Of a stretch of 64,000 bases of DNA, positions 1 through 11,700 are shown one piece after another. The stretch's first letter is position 1. The number at the start of each line of letters is the position of its first letter. Where the stretch lies: contig NC_081833.1 in assembly GCF_030867095.1 (NCBI RefSeq), positions 75,583,395-75,647,394 of the forward strand. Direction: 5' to 3'. The notes beneath the pieces are model-generated. The model was given only the letters and a program-made list of their open reading frames with translations. It had not been told where the DNA came from and did no database searches. The position numbers were made by a program, and so were the translations under genes. Source of the stretch: Alligator mississippiensis (taxonomy: Eukaryota; Chordata; Crocodylia; Alligatoridae).

Positions 1-1962
1 CCCTGGGTCTGACCATCTCCTGCCGCAGCAGATTTCTTGTCTGCTCCCTGGTGCTAAATGAGAGCTTGTCCACAGAAGGAAGAAATGTCACCATTGCCCT
101 TCCTTTCTTGACGATAACAGCCAGGAGGTTGCATTGTTTCTGGAATAAATCCAGGGTCCCTTCATTAAAAAAAATGGATTGACAAATCTGGGAAGGGAGG
201 TGGTGCCTCTGTATTTGCCATGCAGCAGTAGCGTGTGTCCCCCCAGGCACCTGCCTCACCTGGAGGGGACCCTGGGTGGGCAGAAAGGTGCTACGGGTCT
301 ATTCCTGCCCCGCCGAGGTTGCCAGCACAGCCTGGCCAGCCACGCTGGAGAGATTTATGCTGCTCGTTCCCCAGCCAGGGCTGCGTGGCAGTGAGTTTTA
401 GTCCAGGAAGCCAGCTGTGCTTGCAAAAGTGAGCTGAAAGGGCCTCTGGCTGCTTGCTGCGCCCTAAGAAGCTGTGGTCTTCTTGCTTTGTTTTCCCCCA
501 GCACACAGGTCTATCGGCAGCTTTGATCCGGTGAATTAAACCCAGGGTACCGCTGCGCACTACCTGCGTGTGTCCTGAGCTTGAGCATTGCCTGGCTTTT
601 CACCGGGGGCGCAGCCACTCTGCCTTCCCTTCGGTGGGCTGAGAGAGAGGGCTCTGTGTCCCACTGAGAGCGCGGGCGCACGCTTTGTTCCCAAGCCAGG
701 CGACGGGTTGCTGGCAGTGCCAAGTGGGACAGCTGCCCTCCCTGGTCCTCCACAGCTGTCATTTCAAAGGCTGAGGCATCTGCCAGCCCACAACATTATC
801 CCCCATAAGCTGGCTGCGGTCCCCGCTAGGCACATCAGGGGCATCAGCCAGCAGGGTCTGTCTAGGGGTCAGGATGTTGAGGTGGTATCCTCCACAACCC
901 TCCCTCCCCAGTCATCTTTATCTCCCCCAGCCCTTTTCAGGAGCTCCCTGTTGGGCAGCTGTGCCAGCTCGGAGAGACCAGTGCGGCTTTCTCCGGAGCC
1001 TGTTCTGTTCACAGCAATCCTGGATGCATCGGAAAGGATCACTCGAGAGCCGTGCGTCAGATCTGTCCATGCAACGGGCTTCCAGCGTGGCCAGGGAGCC
1101 CCCTCCTGCCCCCTCCGTTCCTACGTGGTCCAGTGCTGCAGCCCCTGATGGGGCAGGCGCTCCAGTGCTTATGTTTGGAAGGATTTCCCCAGATGATACC
1201 ACAGAGCCACTGCGCTGTGCCTGCCCTGGTCCCCGCTCAACAAGTCTGGGCCAGGAAAGGCAGCTGCACCGCTGGATAAAAGCCGTGCTGCGTACAGTGA
1301 TCCCAAGGACACCCAAAGCACAGGACACAGGGGCGTGAGGTGGCCTGCGATACGGGGCCCCAGGTGAGATGCCATCAACCCGAGGGAGTTTGTCCTTTGC
1401 CAGACAATTGAACGCATCTTGGCTGGCCCTGCTGCAGAGATTTCTGGCACTCAGGAGAGGTTTTGTTGGTGGCACTTGAGTTTTCTGAGTCACAGAATTA
1501 AAAAGGAATCTCATTTTGGATGCAGTTTGTAGTATAATTGAACGTGTAACACCGGCTGCTGCGGGGCACGGTTGAGGCAAATAGCTTAGCAAGACTAAAG
1601 CATTTCAGACCTTGGGAAGGAAAAATGTCGGCCTTGCATTTGGTGCTGTGAAAATGCAAGGGCTGTCCTCCTCGTCCTGCAGGGTGGAAGGGACTCAGCC
1701 TTCCCACGGGGCTGTATTCGCCCTGCCAGCCTGGAGCATTACAGAAGTATTTTGTCGTGTCCGGAAGGAGATCCCCTGGGCCGCTCGCTGGACTGGGACG
1801 CCAGGCTGGATGCACCAATTTGGCAATTCGTGGGTCTCAGGACCTCCGTAAATACATTGCTGATGCCTTCCAAGGTGGTGCTTTATGCAATCTCTGATCT
1901 TCTTGTTTGTCAGGTGGGGAGATCGCTGTGGACGTGCCCCATTCGCACGCTCTGCCTCTGGA

Positions 1963-2381
1963 TTATAGAATCAGAGAAAGTGAGGGTAGGAAGGGAGCTC
2001 AGGAGGTCACATCTAGTCCAACCCCTGCTCAAAGCAGGACCATCCTTGACTACATCATCCCAGCCAAGGCTTTGTCTAGCCAGGTCTTAACAATCTCCAA
2101 GGATGGAGAGTCCACCACGTCTCTGGGTAACTCATTCCAGTGCTTCACCACCCTCCTAGTAAGAGTGTTTTCCCTAATATCCAACCTCAACTTCCCTTGC
2201 TGCAACTTGAGCCCATTGCTCCTTGTTCTGTCATCTGTCTCCACTGAGAACAGTCCAGCTTCATCCTCTTTGCAGCCCCCCAAAAGGGAGGTGAAGGCTG
2301 CTATTCAATCCCCTCCATCTTCTCTTCTGCAGACTCCGTCAGCCCAGTTCCCTCGGCCTCTCCTCACAAGTCATTTGTATT
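1963..2381 (-). repeat. CR1 LINE 3' fragment
   Basis: Read on the minus strand, this is the 3' end of a CR1 LINE. It translates in part to the familiar CR1 tail peptide with RRVVKHWNELPRDVV and ends in the ATTCTATAATC-like terminus typical of CR1. On the plus strand the diagnostic string CATCTAGTCCAACCCCTGC is visible near 2009. About 420 bases remain and the 5' part is missing, as is usual for CR1. CR1 makes no clear target duplication and none is seen. Confidence 0.9.
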
Positions 2382-2390
2382 ATCTACTAC

Positions 2391-2467
2391 TGCCAGTGTT
2401 GGAGCCAGGACACAGGGCAAGATGGGCTGTTGGCCTGACTCAGGATGGCTCTGCTTTCTCTTCTTAG
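2391..2467 (+). repeat. CR1-type 3' tail fragment
   Basis: This short fragment resembles the CR1 tail found in turtles and crocodilians, with 'CTGGGCTAGATGG..CC..TGGTCTGACCCAGTATGGC' preserved in degraded form (GGCCTGACTCAGGATGGC is seen at about 2432). It lies in the opposite orientation to the adjoining CR1 at 1963-2381, so the two are separate insertions or an inverted pair. Confidence 0.6.
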
Positions 2468-2633
2468 TCCCTTCTTCTTGCGTGAAGCAAGAGCCACAAC
2501 ACCACGATTTACCGAGTGGTTCTCAGAAGGCAGGAGGGGACTGTCCCTGCCCTCGGGGGCAATCCAGGGGCACACAGTGATGGAGGCACAAATCCTTGAC
2601 ACTCAGGAAACCTATATTCTTTGTTTGTCCCAG

Positions 2634-2760
2634 GTGACCCCCGGCCTCGAAGACAAGGAAGGGGAGCTCTTGGTGAAGGGGCCGACGGTGTTTCGCGAAT
2701 ACTGGAACCGGCCTGCAGAAACCAAAGACGCTTTCACCCCCGACGGCTGGTTCCAAACAG
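2634..2760 (+). CDS. ACSF3: ACSF3 coding exon (fourth from last)
   Basis: This exon begins [16 protein letters not shown] and ends GWFQTG. It covers the adenylation-domain strand in which acyl-CoA synthetases read 'GEL.VRGP.VF.GYW..PE.T...F..DGWF.TGD'. The acceptor CAG is at 2631-2633 and the donor GT at 2761. The last base is the first of the Gly codon. Confidence 0.96.
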
Positions 2761-5700
2761 GTACCACATGGGCACCGTGGCAGTCCTGGGGAGGGATTTG
2801 CTCCATCAGTGAGGGCACGGGGAGGTCTGCTTGTTCCCCTGTGTCTTGCTGCTGGCTGGGTCATCGTGGAGCAGTGCCAGTGCAGGGTCTCGCTCCCTTC
2901 CCTCCCCGTCTGTCTGGAAGCAAGGAGTAGCCGCATTGCCCAGCTCTGGGAGAAGAACGGGCAGGGTAATGGGGGCATTACTGGGTTAAGCGTGGTCAAG
3001 TCATGCATCAGAGTGGGCAGAAACTCCCTCTGGCTGGGCTGGTCTTCAGATGCCGGAGCTGCTTCCTAGAAAACCTTCAAAGCCCTTGCCCCCTTTGCAA
3101 ACAGGACCCACTGCCACCAGTAACAGAGCAAGTTTTAGCACCCAAGCAGCCGCTCGGTACCTGAAACACAGCAATGCATTAACATCAGGCTGGGCACCTC
3201 GAGCCAAGCCCTATTGAAATGAGGAGCAGGGTTCCCATCGTCCTAGTGGGAATTGGGTTTTCCATAAAGAAAGCTGGCTCTGCTTCCCTGCCCAGCACTG
3301 TCCAGCATCCATCGAGGAAGTGACGGCGAGCTCTGCACGCCGCAGACACCGCAGGGTCATTGCGACCGGTCAGGAATTTTTCAAGGGCATGTCTCGTTGG
3401 AATACGCCACTTCACCAACGCTTCAGCTTTCTGGGGGGTGCAATTAATTTTCCAACACGAAAAAGAAATGTGGAGAAAAATCTAGAAGTTGCCAAAATGT
3501 TTCACTGCAGTGGTTTTGAGATGAAACGCGCCGGTTTTCCAGTAAGTTGTCATTTTGAAATTGAAATTCGTTATGGTAAAAGAAAACACAGAACAGCAAG
3601 GCGATGCTGTTGAGATGTGAACAAAAGGTTTTGGTGACCTGAGTTGTGTGCGCCTTGGACTTCTAGGTCACAAACGTTTTCAATATCGGACCTTTCCTCT
3701 CGATTCCAGGCAGGAAAAGCAAGGTGTTTGGGACTGGGGTGGGGAGCTGTGTGTCATGACATTTTCTTGCCTGGCAGTCAAACCATATCCTCCGCAGGTC
3801 TGTGGTTGGTTTTGCTCTGGATTTCCTGTGGTGCTGTCGTGGCACCGTACAGGCTGCCAGGGGGACCCATCCTCCCTGCATAAGCATTGGGAAAACAGAG
3901 TGCCGCTCTGAAACACCGTCTGATAGCAGCACCCTAATGAACCAAACTGCATGCCCCATGTATCCAGGCCAGAGTGGCACAGCTGGAATTTCACATGCTT
4001 CTAAAACAATGCTTGTTCCCAGTCTCCTGACCAAAAACTATCGTCCGAAGTATTAGCCAAGAATGCAAGGTACCAAATTCCACGAAATCAGTAGCTGCAA
4101 GCGGTTACTGAGCTGGAAAGAAGCAACAAGCCTTGAGTAAGTTATTCCTCCGCTCTAACTGTCATGTGCTGACCGTGCTCAGCACATCTGGGCAGAATTA
4201 TCCAGCTGCAGCACCCTGGTGAACTGGAAGTACAACAAGGAGCTCGCTTTGGTCCCAAGCTCAGCTTGGAGTGTAGTGGGACCACAGGGCACCTTTGAAA
4301 TAGCGTTTGCCGGGTTAAACCTGTTGGTTAATACCTCTGCCCTGTTTTGCTTTCTGTTACCTGGCTTCCTGGCAATGTGCTGTGAGTATTATGGAAGAAA
4401 TGTAGACCTATTTGCCCCACTGCATTTGGGCCACCTTGAATCTTACGGATACAACAAATGCTATTCTTCCCCCCGCACTTAAACTTCCATCGTAGCCCTG
4501 CCGTGCACACAGCACTGCATTTTGCATTTCCATTCTTATTGCATGCCAGCTGTGCCATCAGCAGTCCTCAGGAGCACAGGGCTGCATTTCTAGTGCCCTC
4601 TCCATGGCCTTTTTATTGATTTTGCACATCATAAAAAAACACTTCCCTCCCCCCGACAACGCTACAATTTTTGCTTCCTTTAATTGAAGCTGGAGTTGTG
4701 ACACCCCCCCTCTCCCCTGAGTGCTGTTCCCAGTGCCGGTATCACACCAGTAGCAAGGTTTCGTGACTCGGCATCAGCAGACAATGCAGGGTGTGGGGCA
4801 GTCAGCCTAAAACAATTTTTAGTCACCACTCCTGATGAATATTTGAAATGCAAAGGAATAGCGTGCATTAATTATTGTAAAGAGATGTCTTTAGGAGAAA
4901 ATGATTTTGAAATTCAGTTTAATTTCATTGTAATGCGCTGCAAACAGGAAGGGAGTATGTGTGCTTAATTGGCTCTCGGGGGTAAGGCCTGGAAGATGGC
5001 ATGCCTTTGTCACAGGCCATTAGCGATACAGACTGCATAATGAGAGAGTACAATCAGCTCACAGCTGCCGGCTCCTACAGGGAGAGAATGATATTAAATA
5101 GAAATCAGTATAAATTAAACTTAACCCCTTCATTTACCTCCAAAGCTAGGAATACTTGGGGGTTGGGGGGAAGTGAGAGTGGCAGCCGTGGGTTAGCGAC
5201 CAGGGGCAGGAAGCCCAGGAGCCTTCCCCGGTCCAGCTCGATTTCTGCCCTCCCTTATGGCAAAGCTGGGAGGAGGATGGTATTGGGGCTGGGGTGTGGG
5301 GGGTGTTAGTTCTGTTTCCTCTGGCCCATGAAATGTTTGGTCTTTTGACCTCTTTCCCTGTCCCTCACCGGTGCAACGCTGGCAGGTGGGTGTGCTATCA
5401 GCAACGCAGCCTCCAGCCCCTCCTGGACTGTCGTCTTCACTCCTGGAAACGAGTGCTTCTTTTTGTGTGCAGAAGCAGAGATCCCAGTCCTGCGTGGCAG
5501 CTGGGAGTAGCCACCCCCTGCAGCCCAGGCTCTTGTGTGCTGTAGCTAGGTAGCTGTTAGCAGGTGGGATTTCAAGAACAGATGCATTAACCAAAGGTCG
5601 TTAACTTTCAGAGAAACGAGTGTTCGGGCAGCATCGCAGCATCGTGCTGCTTGCTTACGGATAACCCGCTAAGGCTGCCCCTGCACGTGTGTGCAAACAC

Positions 5701-8700
5701 GGTCCTTGAATGGACTTGAATCTGCAGGGTACCACTGCTCTGTCTCCCTCTAGCACTGATGAAAGGCAGCTTTAACACCCGTGAGCCCACACCCTAATCC
5801 ACATCGGGGTCCAGCTGCACGGGAAATGTCTAGCCCGGATGAAGCACCCAACCCAGCACGAGCACAGGCTATTGACAGGGCTTCTCAAGCGCTCTTCAAG
5901 GACACATGGAAGCATGCTCTCAGCTGGAGTAGGAATGAGCTTCAAGGAGACCAAACTGGGAAACAGTGTGCAGCGCTATTGCTAATAACGCCTGAGTTGT
6001 AATTTAGCGTTCTGCTGATTGTTAATGACAGTCCTAGAAACCAGCAGGTCAGCAAATGAAGAATAATTACTGCAAGCGAATGCACAGAGTGTTACTCTTG
6101 CAGCATCTCGTGGCGGATGTATCCGTACGAAGGCATAGCTGTCGCGGGCATCTGTCTGCAAAAGGGTGCTGGGCTGGAGAGAGACGCACGCCACAGCCTG
6201 CGGCCCGGTGGTAGTAAACAACGGGTGAAACCTGTGATTGATGCCGAATCCGGGTAGAAAAGGCAGGTCTTGGGCCTGTCTTCTCCCATGGTAGATAGCA
6301 ACTGCACCGTGTCCAGAGAAAGCACCATGGTGGATGCAATTCCCAAATCACAGGTGCTGTGCGCATACTTCTTGGTGCGCTGCTGAGCCCTCGAAGGGTC
6401 TCCGTTTCTCTCCATGGAGACTTGCGCTTTGCAGCGCTCTGCTGTCAGCTCTCCCCTTCCATGTAAAAGAGCAGCTCGGTTGAACACCTTCGGTTTCGAT
6501 CCTGCCTAGACTTCCTCCCAAAGGCGTTCATGGCAGTGTCCTAATGCTCATAATGCCTAGAAGCATATGGTCCTCAACTAGCCCATGGAAATCCCTGTAT
6601 TGCTTTTGATCCCTAGTATCTTCCAAACGGCTTCGTTCTCCATCAGTTCTTCTCCGCAGACAAGCCAAGGCCACCCCGTTGTTGGACACGTCCCCTCGGA
6701 GGGTGGATGGATCGGCCTCTGCGCGAGCAGAGTGATTTTTCTTTTGAAGCCGGCGTTCCTCTCCGACGTGCTCCAGAAACGTGTCACAGCAGCAGGCACC
6801 GAACTTGCCACGTGCCCTGTTGCAAGCACCTGTCAAGATACCTCATGTTTCCCCTTCTGCAGCAAGAGGCTTGTTCCTCGAGCCGGTCGGTGCCTCTAGC
6901 GCTTCTGGGTGCTGGATAAGTGCCTTCTGCTGCCTCTTTCCTTGCCTGCTCAGGACCTGTGTCCTTGTGCTCCCTGTGTTTCTTGGGGAACGTGGGGGAA
7001 AGAGCCGAAAAAGGAGGCAGAACAGAGGCAAGGTGGCCTTTTTTCCTCCTTACTGGAAGCTCCTGTATTAACCCTCCTCTCCCTTCCAGGGAAGAGAGGA
7101 CCCCAGGCTGCCTTTCTCAGGAGAGAAGTGATTGCTCCTCACCCTACATAGTAGGGAGAAGTGGAGCGTGGCCGCTAGCCCCCAAAAACCAAACCCATGA
7201 CAACGGCGGGGGAAAGGAGCTGAACGCAGCAAGCCCACACCTCTCATTTCTCTAGCTCAGAGATCAATGCCGTGGCAATGCCCACGTCTGCAGAGGAGAT
7301 TGCTTTACACCTGCAGAACGAAGGGGCGGTGCGGACACATCTAAAGTCACCTGCGTTTGGGAAAGCCGCGCTGCAGTCGGTACCGCCTGATGGGAATGTA
7401 AAGCATCGTCCCAAACTCTGTGGAGGAGAGTCGAAGCCGTGGTTGTCATGTCAGTAATTTATGGTTAACTCCCTTGCCCGTCGCTTGGCAGGGCCGTTGT
7501 CGAGTCTGGCTGGCTCTGCCGCTCGCTTCCATTTCGGGTGGGTTTGATGAGTTTTGTTGTGTGAATGCTTCTGACAGAGCCGCCTTGATCAAAGCCTCCA
7601 GTCCTCTCCGGAGAGCGCCGGGGTCCCACCTGCTAGCAGACGTCTGAGCAGCGCCACGCCATAGGAGACCAAGGCAAACCCAGAAGAAGAACATGCAATG
7701 CCTTCCCTCCCTTCTCGGGGCGACGTCTTCGGAGGACTCCTAACCCCTGAGTGTCTGGGGGGTGAAAGGCAGAGTTGGACCCATTCCCTGCACAGCCCCG
7801 CAGCGAGTCTGCCGGGCTGGCAAAGACCGATCCCTGATCGCTCCCAGCACTTCTCCCCACCCCGCTTGCATCCATTCCCCACAGCTCTCTGACCCTCGTG
7901 AAGTCAAGACCCATTTCCATCATCTCTGCCCTGGAAGTGATGGTCGTCGGTGTGTGATCTCGCTAGCCGCCGGCAGAGAGAAAGAGGTTGGGAGGCTGCC
8001 TAAATTGCAGAATTGTTTGACTGGGACACACCTGCCGTACTCACCGTCGGTGAGAAGGCAAGATACGTCCTTTTGAGGAATCTGGCACTGCAAAAGCTTG
8101 CACAGTCACGAGAGATGAGATGCTCGAGCAGCATCCTCCTCAGGGGAAAGGCGGCTTCCATGCACATTTGCCCACACATCCAGAAAATGAGAATCTGGTG
8201 TATTGAGGGAGATTTATTTTCAATTACAGGTTAAGGCAAAGACATGAAATAGCACTGGGTTTGAAAGCAGTGCATAAATCCTGCTACAAATCCATGTATC
8301 TCAGCTCCATATAATAAGATTTTATTGATTGCTATATTGTATCTGTCAGAATAAAACTCTCTTAATGCATGCATCAGGGCTGAGAAGATAGAAGGCGCGT
8401 CGGCAGTGGAATCTGATGCAGGAATCGATGCAATTTGATTAATATGTTGTTAAGAGAGCAAGAGTTATTTAACTTGTTTGATGCGCGTTTTGAAACGCCG
8501 CTGCCTTTCTTTTGAGTTTCTGGCTTTGGGCTGCGTTTGAGGAGCTGCCTCGTGGTTGTTTGTCCCGGGTTATCACTTGGAGCTCGTGCGAGATCCCTTT
8601 GTGGAGGTCAGGAAACCCCCACGCCCGTTCTTACGGGCTACAAACCCCTCTTAGGTCCGTCCGTTGGGGGCTTTAGGAAAGGGGGACCCGGAAGATCAGA

Positions 8701-11700
8701 AGTCCCTTTGTTTCGGGTACGAAAATCTATTCTGCCGCATGAGAGGCAGTTATGGAGAAACGAAGAAGTAGGTTTACAGCAAAATGCAACCGGAGAAGCC
8801 AGAAGCAGCCTTCGGCGCTGGCAGGCTTTCAAGCGTGGTGCCACCCTGCCGAGCCCAGGCAATGAGCGTGCTGCTCGCGCACAGCTCGAGCGCTTCCACC
8901 TCCAGCTACAAACTCAGGCAGCCAGGAAGGATCTGGGCATCGCCGTGCAGAGCCCGGTCCCTCCCGAGGCTTTCCCTCTCCCTGGCACCTCGTTTCGAGC
9001 GACAGGCCTAAGGGGTTTTGGGAGCTGACCTGAAGAACAGCATCCGCGTGGCACCGTCTTGCTTTCTCCTTCAGTGTGTTGTGCACCGTCGGAAATAGAG
9101 AGGGGGACACAGACTCCTGGGTCCTGGTCCGAGCGGTTTTCTTTTTACCTTTGCTTGAGTCCTGATTAGATATCCTGGCATGTGGGGACGCAATTTATGC
9201 CGCAACTCAGGTCCCATCCCATGAGGTGCAGGCTGCGGATGGCGGCTGGGCTGCGCTGGGACTTCAAGCCGGACGTTCGTGGCTGGAGGGTCTTGCCCCC
9301 TCGCTCAGGGTCAGCCCGATGCCAGATTTGGGGTCAGGAAGGAATTTTTCCCCTTGTTCAGACTGGGGTGGGGGTTGCTTTCCTCTCCCTTACCTGGGAT
9401 CTCTCGAGCGCATATTAACAACTTTGTACAGCAGCAGGACGGCGGCTGCCGTGAACCGCCTGCTTTCGCCGTGGCAGGTTCGGTCGCGATGTGTGGTGCT
9501 GTGTTAGGGGTGACCGTGTCGCGTTGCTCCGAGGTTGGACAGTGGAGGTGTCTGGGCCGATCCTGCCGTAGGTAGCGGTTGGGCTAGATGCGACCTCCTC
9601 CCAGCCCTGCTTCTCTAGGATACGATGATAGCTCCGGCCACAGAAGGAGAAAGAGAACAAGGTCAGGCCTCCAGGGACGTTCGAAGACCCTTCTTTACAA
9701 GGACAGCGTGACAAGTCTGAGGTTTCGACGTTGGGAGTTTTTCCCGGGTGTTAGCCACCCCCCCACATCTGCTGTGACAGATTGAGAGCCCTCGCCGCGA
9801 TGACTAAGAGCCTGCTGCGGCATTTCAGCCCACAGGTACCCGGGATTGCCGGCACGTCCTTGGGACAACCGGGCGGATCTTTTATACCAGCGTGGCCTTT
9901 CCAGTGGGGGTCAGCTCGGGTGCCGAAAGGAGGGACCGAAGAGCACGGCCTGGAAAGAGCCGGCGAGGCAGCGTTGAGCAGCCTGCTCCGTGCTCCCCTT
10001 GGCACAGACTTTCCCTGTCTCTGGAGCTAAGCAGGTGTTTCCTCGTCAAGAAAATCACTTCCATTTGTGGGCGTAACACTGACACCTGAAAACAGAAACT
10101 GCTTTAGCCTGAGCAAGGCGGTTTATAAATAGAAATGCATCTAATTAGCATCCTAATATGCAATTTTTCTGTTTGTTTGCAGTGTCTCTCCCAGTCATAA
10201 ATTCAGTTAATACAAATGCTATTTTTTTTTTTAAATATTGCTTAATTAGGAGCTGGTGCAGATGTGGCAAGTGGCTTCTCAGGGTGGGAAGCCCACCAGG
10301 GAAAGGGAAAGGGCTGTTCCCGTGACTCTGGGCTGGGGGACAGAGCTCTCTTCCAGCCTGGGCACGCTGACATTGCTCTCTCGTCCGCGCCCTGGCGTGC
10401 TCTGCCGTGCGGCTCTGCTGTCCAGGCTGCGACTATTCCCAAGATCGAGACAGTGAAAGCCCTGGGAATTAGCAATACGGAGGTGCATGCATGAGCAGGG
10501 TTTAGACGATAAGGAAACTCCAAAGTCATGCTCCAGTTTAAGGGGTTCTGCATGGCTTCAAACTGTTCTCTTTTGTCTCCTACCAGAGCAGTGGGAGAGT
10601 TTACTTAATAGCCTCCCATTCCTAATTAACTCCTCCTGGCTGGAAGGTTTCACCGGCTCTGATGAGACGACACGCCAGGTTTGTCTCGTGGTTTCCAAGT
10701 CTCGGGGCTCCTACAACATCGCAGCAACAAAGCTCTGTGTTTCTTTGCCTGGATGCAGTTCACTTTATGAAGGCAGGAGGTCTGCAGGATTTGACTTGGG
10801 CATCTGCTTGCTGCTGCGAGAAGCAGTCTGGATCCCACCTTTTGGGTGGCATGGGCAGGCGTGGCCACAGCTGGCCGTAACAGCATCACAACTGCAGCTG
10901 GAGGCGGCAGGTGCTCAGCACCTCTGCAACCCGGCCCTTAGCCGCTCCTTGGCTGGGCGTGCCGGTCTCAGCCCAGGGCAGGTAGAGTCAGCGACTGGTG
11001 GCAACTTTTCCTTCCTCTCCAGGGCAGGCATGAAGGGTGCCCGCATGCTGCGGTCCCTCCATTCAGACCTGGGTTATATTTCAAGGGCAAGTTAAGTCTT
11101 GTCTGGCAGATGGAAACGCTCCCCGTGGGAATGACGAGTGAGCAGCGAGGGCTTCTAGTGGGAAACTGAGAAGGGTGAAGTGAGGAGATGCAGAGGCCAA
11201 GTACTGATCAGTGGAGACCGAGCTACACTGCCCACACGAGAGAAGTTGAAGTTAGATGTTAAGAAAAGCTTCCAGCCGAAGAGGGCAATAAAACACTGGA
11301 ACGTGTTGCCCAGAGAGGTTGTGGTATCTCCATCCTTGGAGGTTTTGCAAACCTGGGTAGACAAATCCTTGGCTGGGATGATGTAGTTGGGGCTGGTGCT
11401 GCTTTGGGCAGGGGGTTGGACTAGATGTGACCTCCTGAGGTCCCTTCCCACCTGAATTTTCTAGTTTTCTACATATCTGGTCATTCCCATTGTGTTTGGT
11501 GAGCCCCGTCTCTGCCTCCAGCTGCTTTGAGCACGGCTGCGTTCACAGGCAGGGAGTCAGCAGACCACCTGAGCCGGCGGGGTCATATCTTCACCGGTGT
11601 TCGTTGGCGGTGTGGGGCAGACTCTTCCACAAGACGGGTAAAAGCTGATATGGGGAGGGTCCAGACTGCATTTTGTGCCACGTGGGGCTTCAAACAGCCA

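Larger units (their letters stand above)
1..2633 (+). other. ACSF3: ACSF3 intron, 3' part (5' end outside window)
   Basis: No coding exon was recognised before 2634. In particular, the ACSF3 exon that should precede the one at 2634 is not seen in any frame, so it probably lies upstream of the window. The stretch is unremarkable GC-rich intronic DNA up to about 1960, followed by two oppositely oriented CR1-type fragments (1963-2381 and 2391-2467) and a pyrimidine-rich acceptor ending in CAG at 2631-2633. Open frames such as the 186-residue one at 588-1148 resemble no protein family I know. Confidence 0.7.

Noticed and set aside
588-1148. 186-residue plus-strand frame near the window start as an upstream ACSF3 exon
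   Set aside because: It does not resemble any part of ACSF3 or another protein I know, and the ACSF3 exon expected before 2634 encodes a recognisably different sequence.
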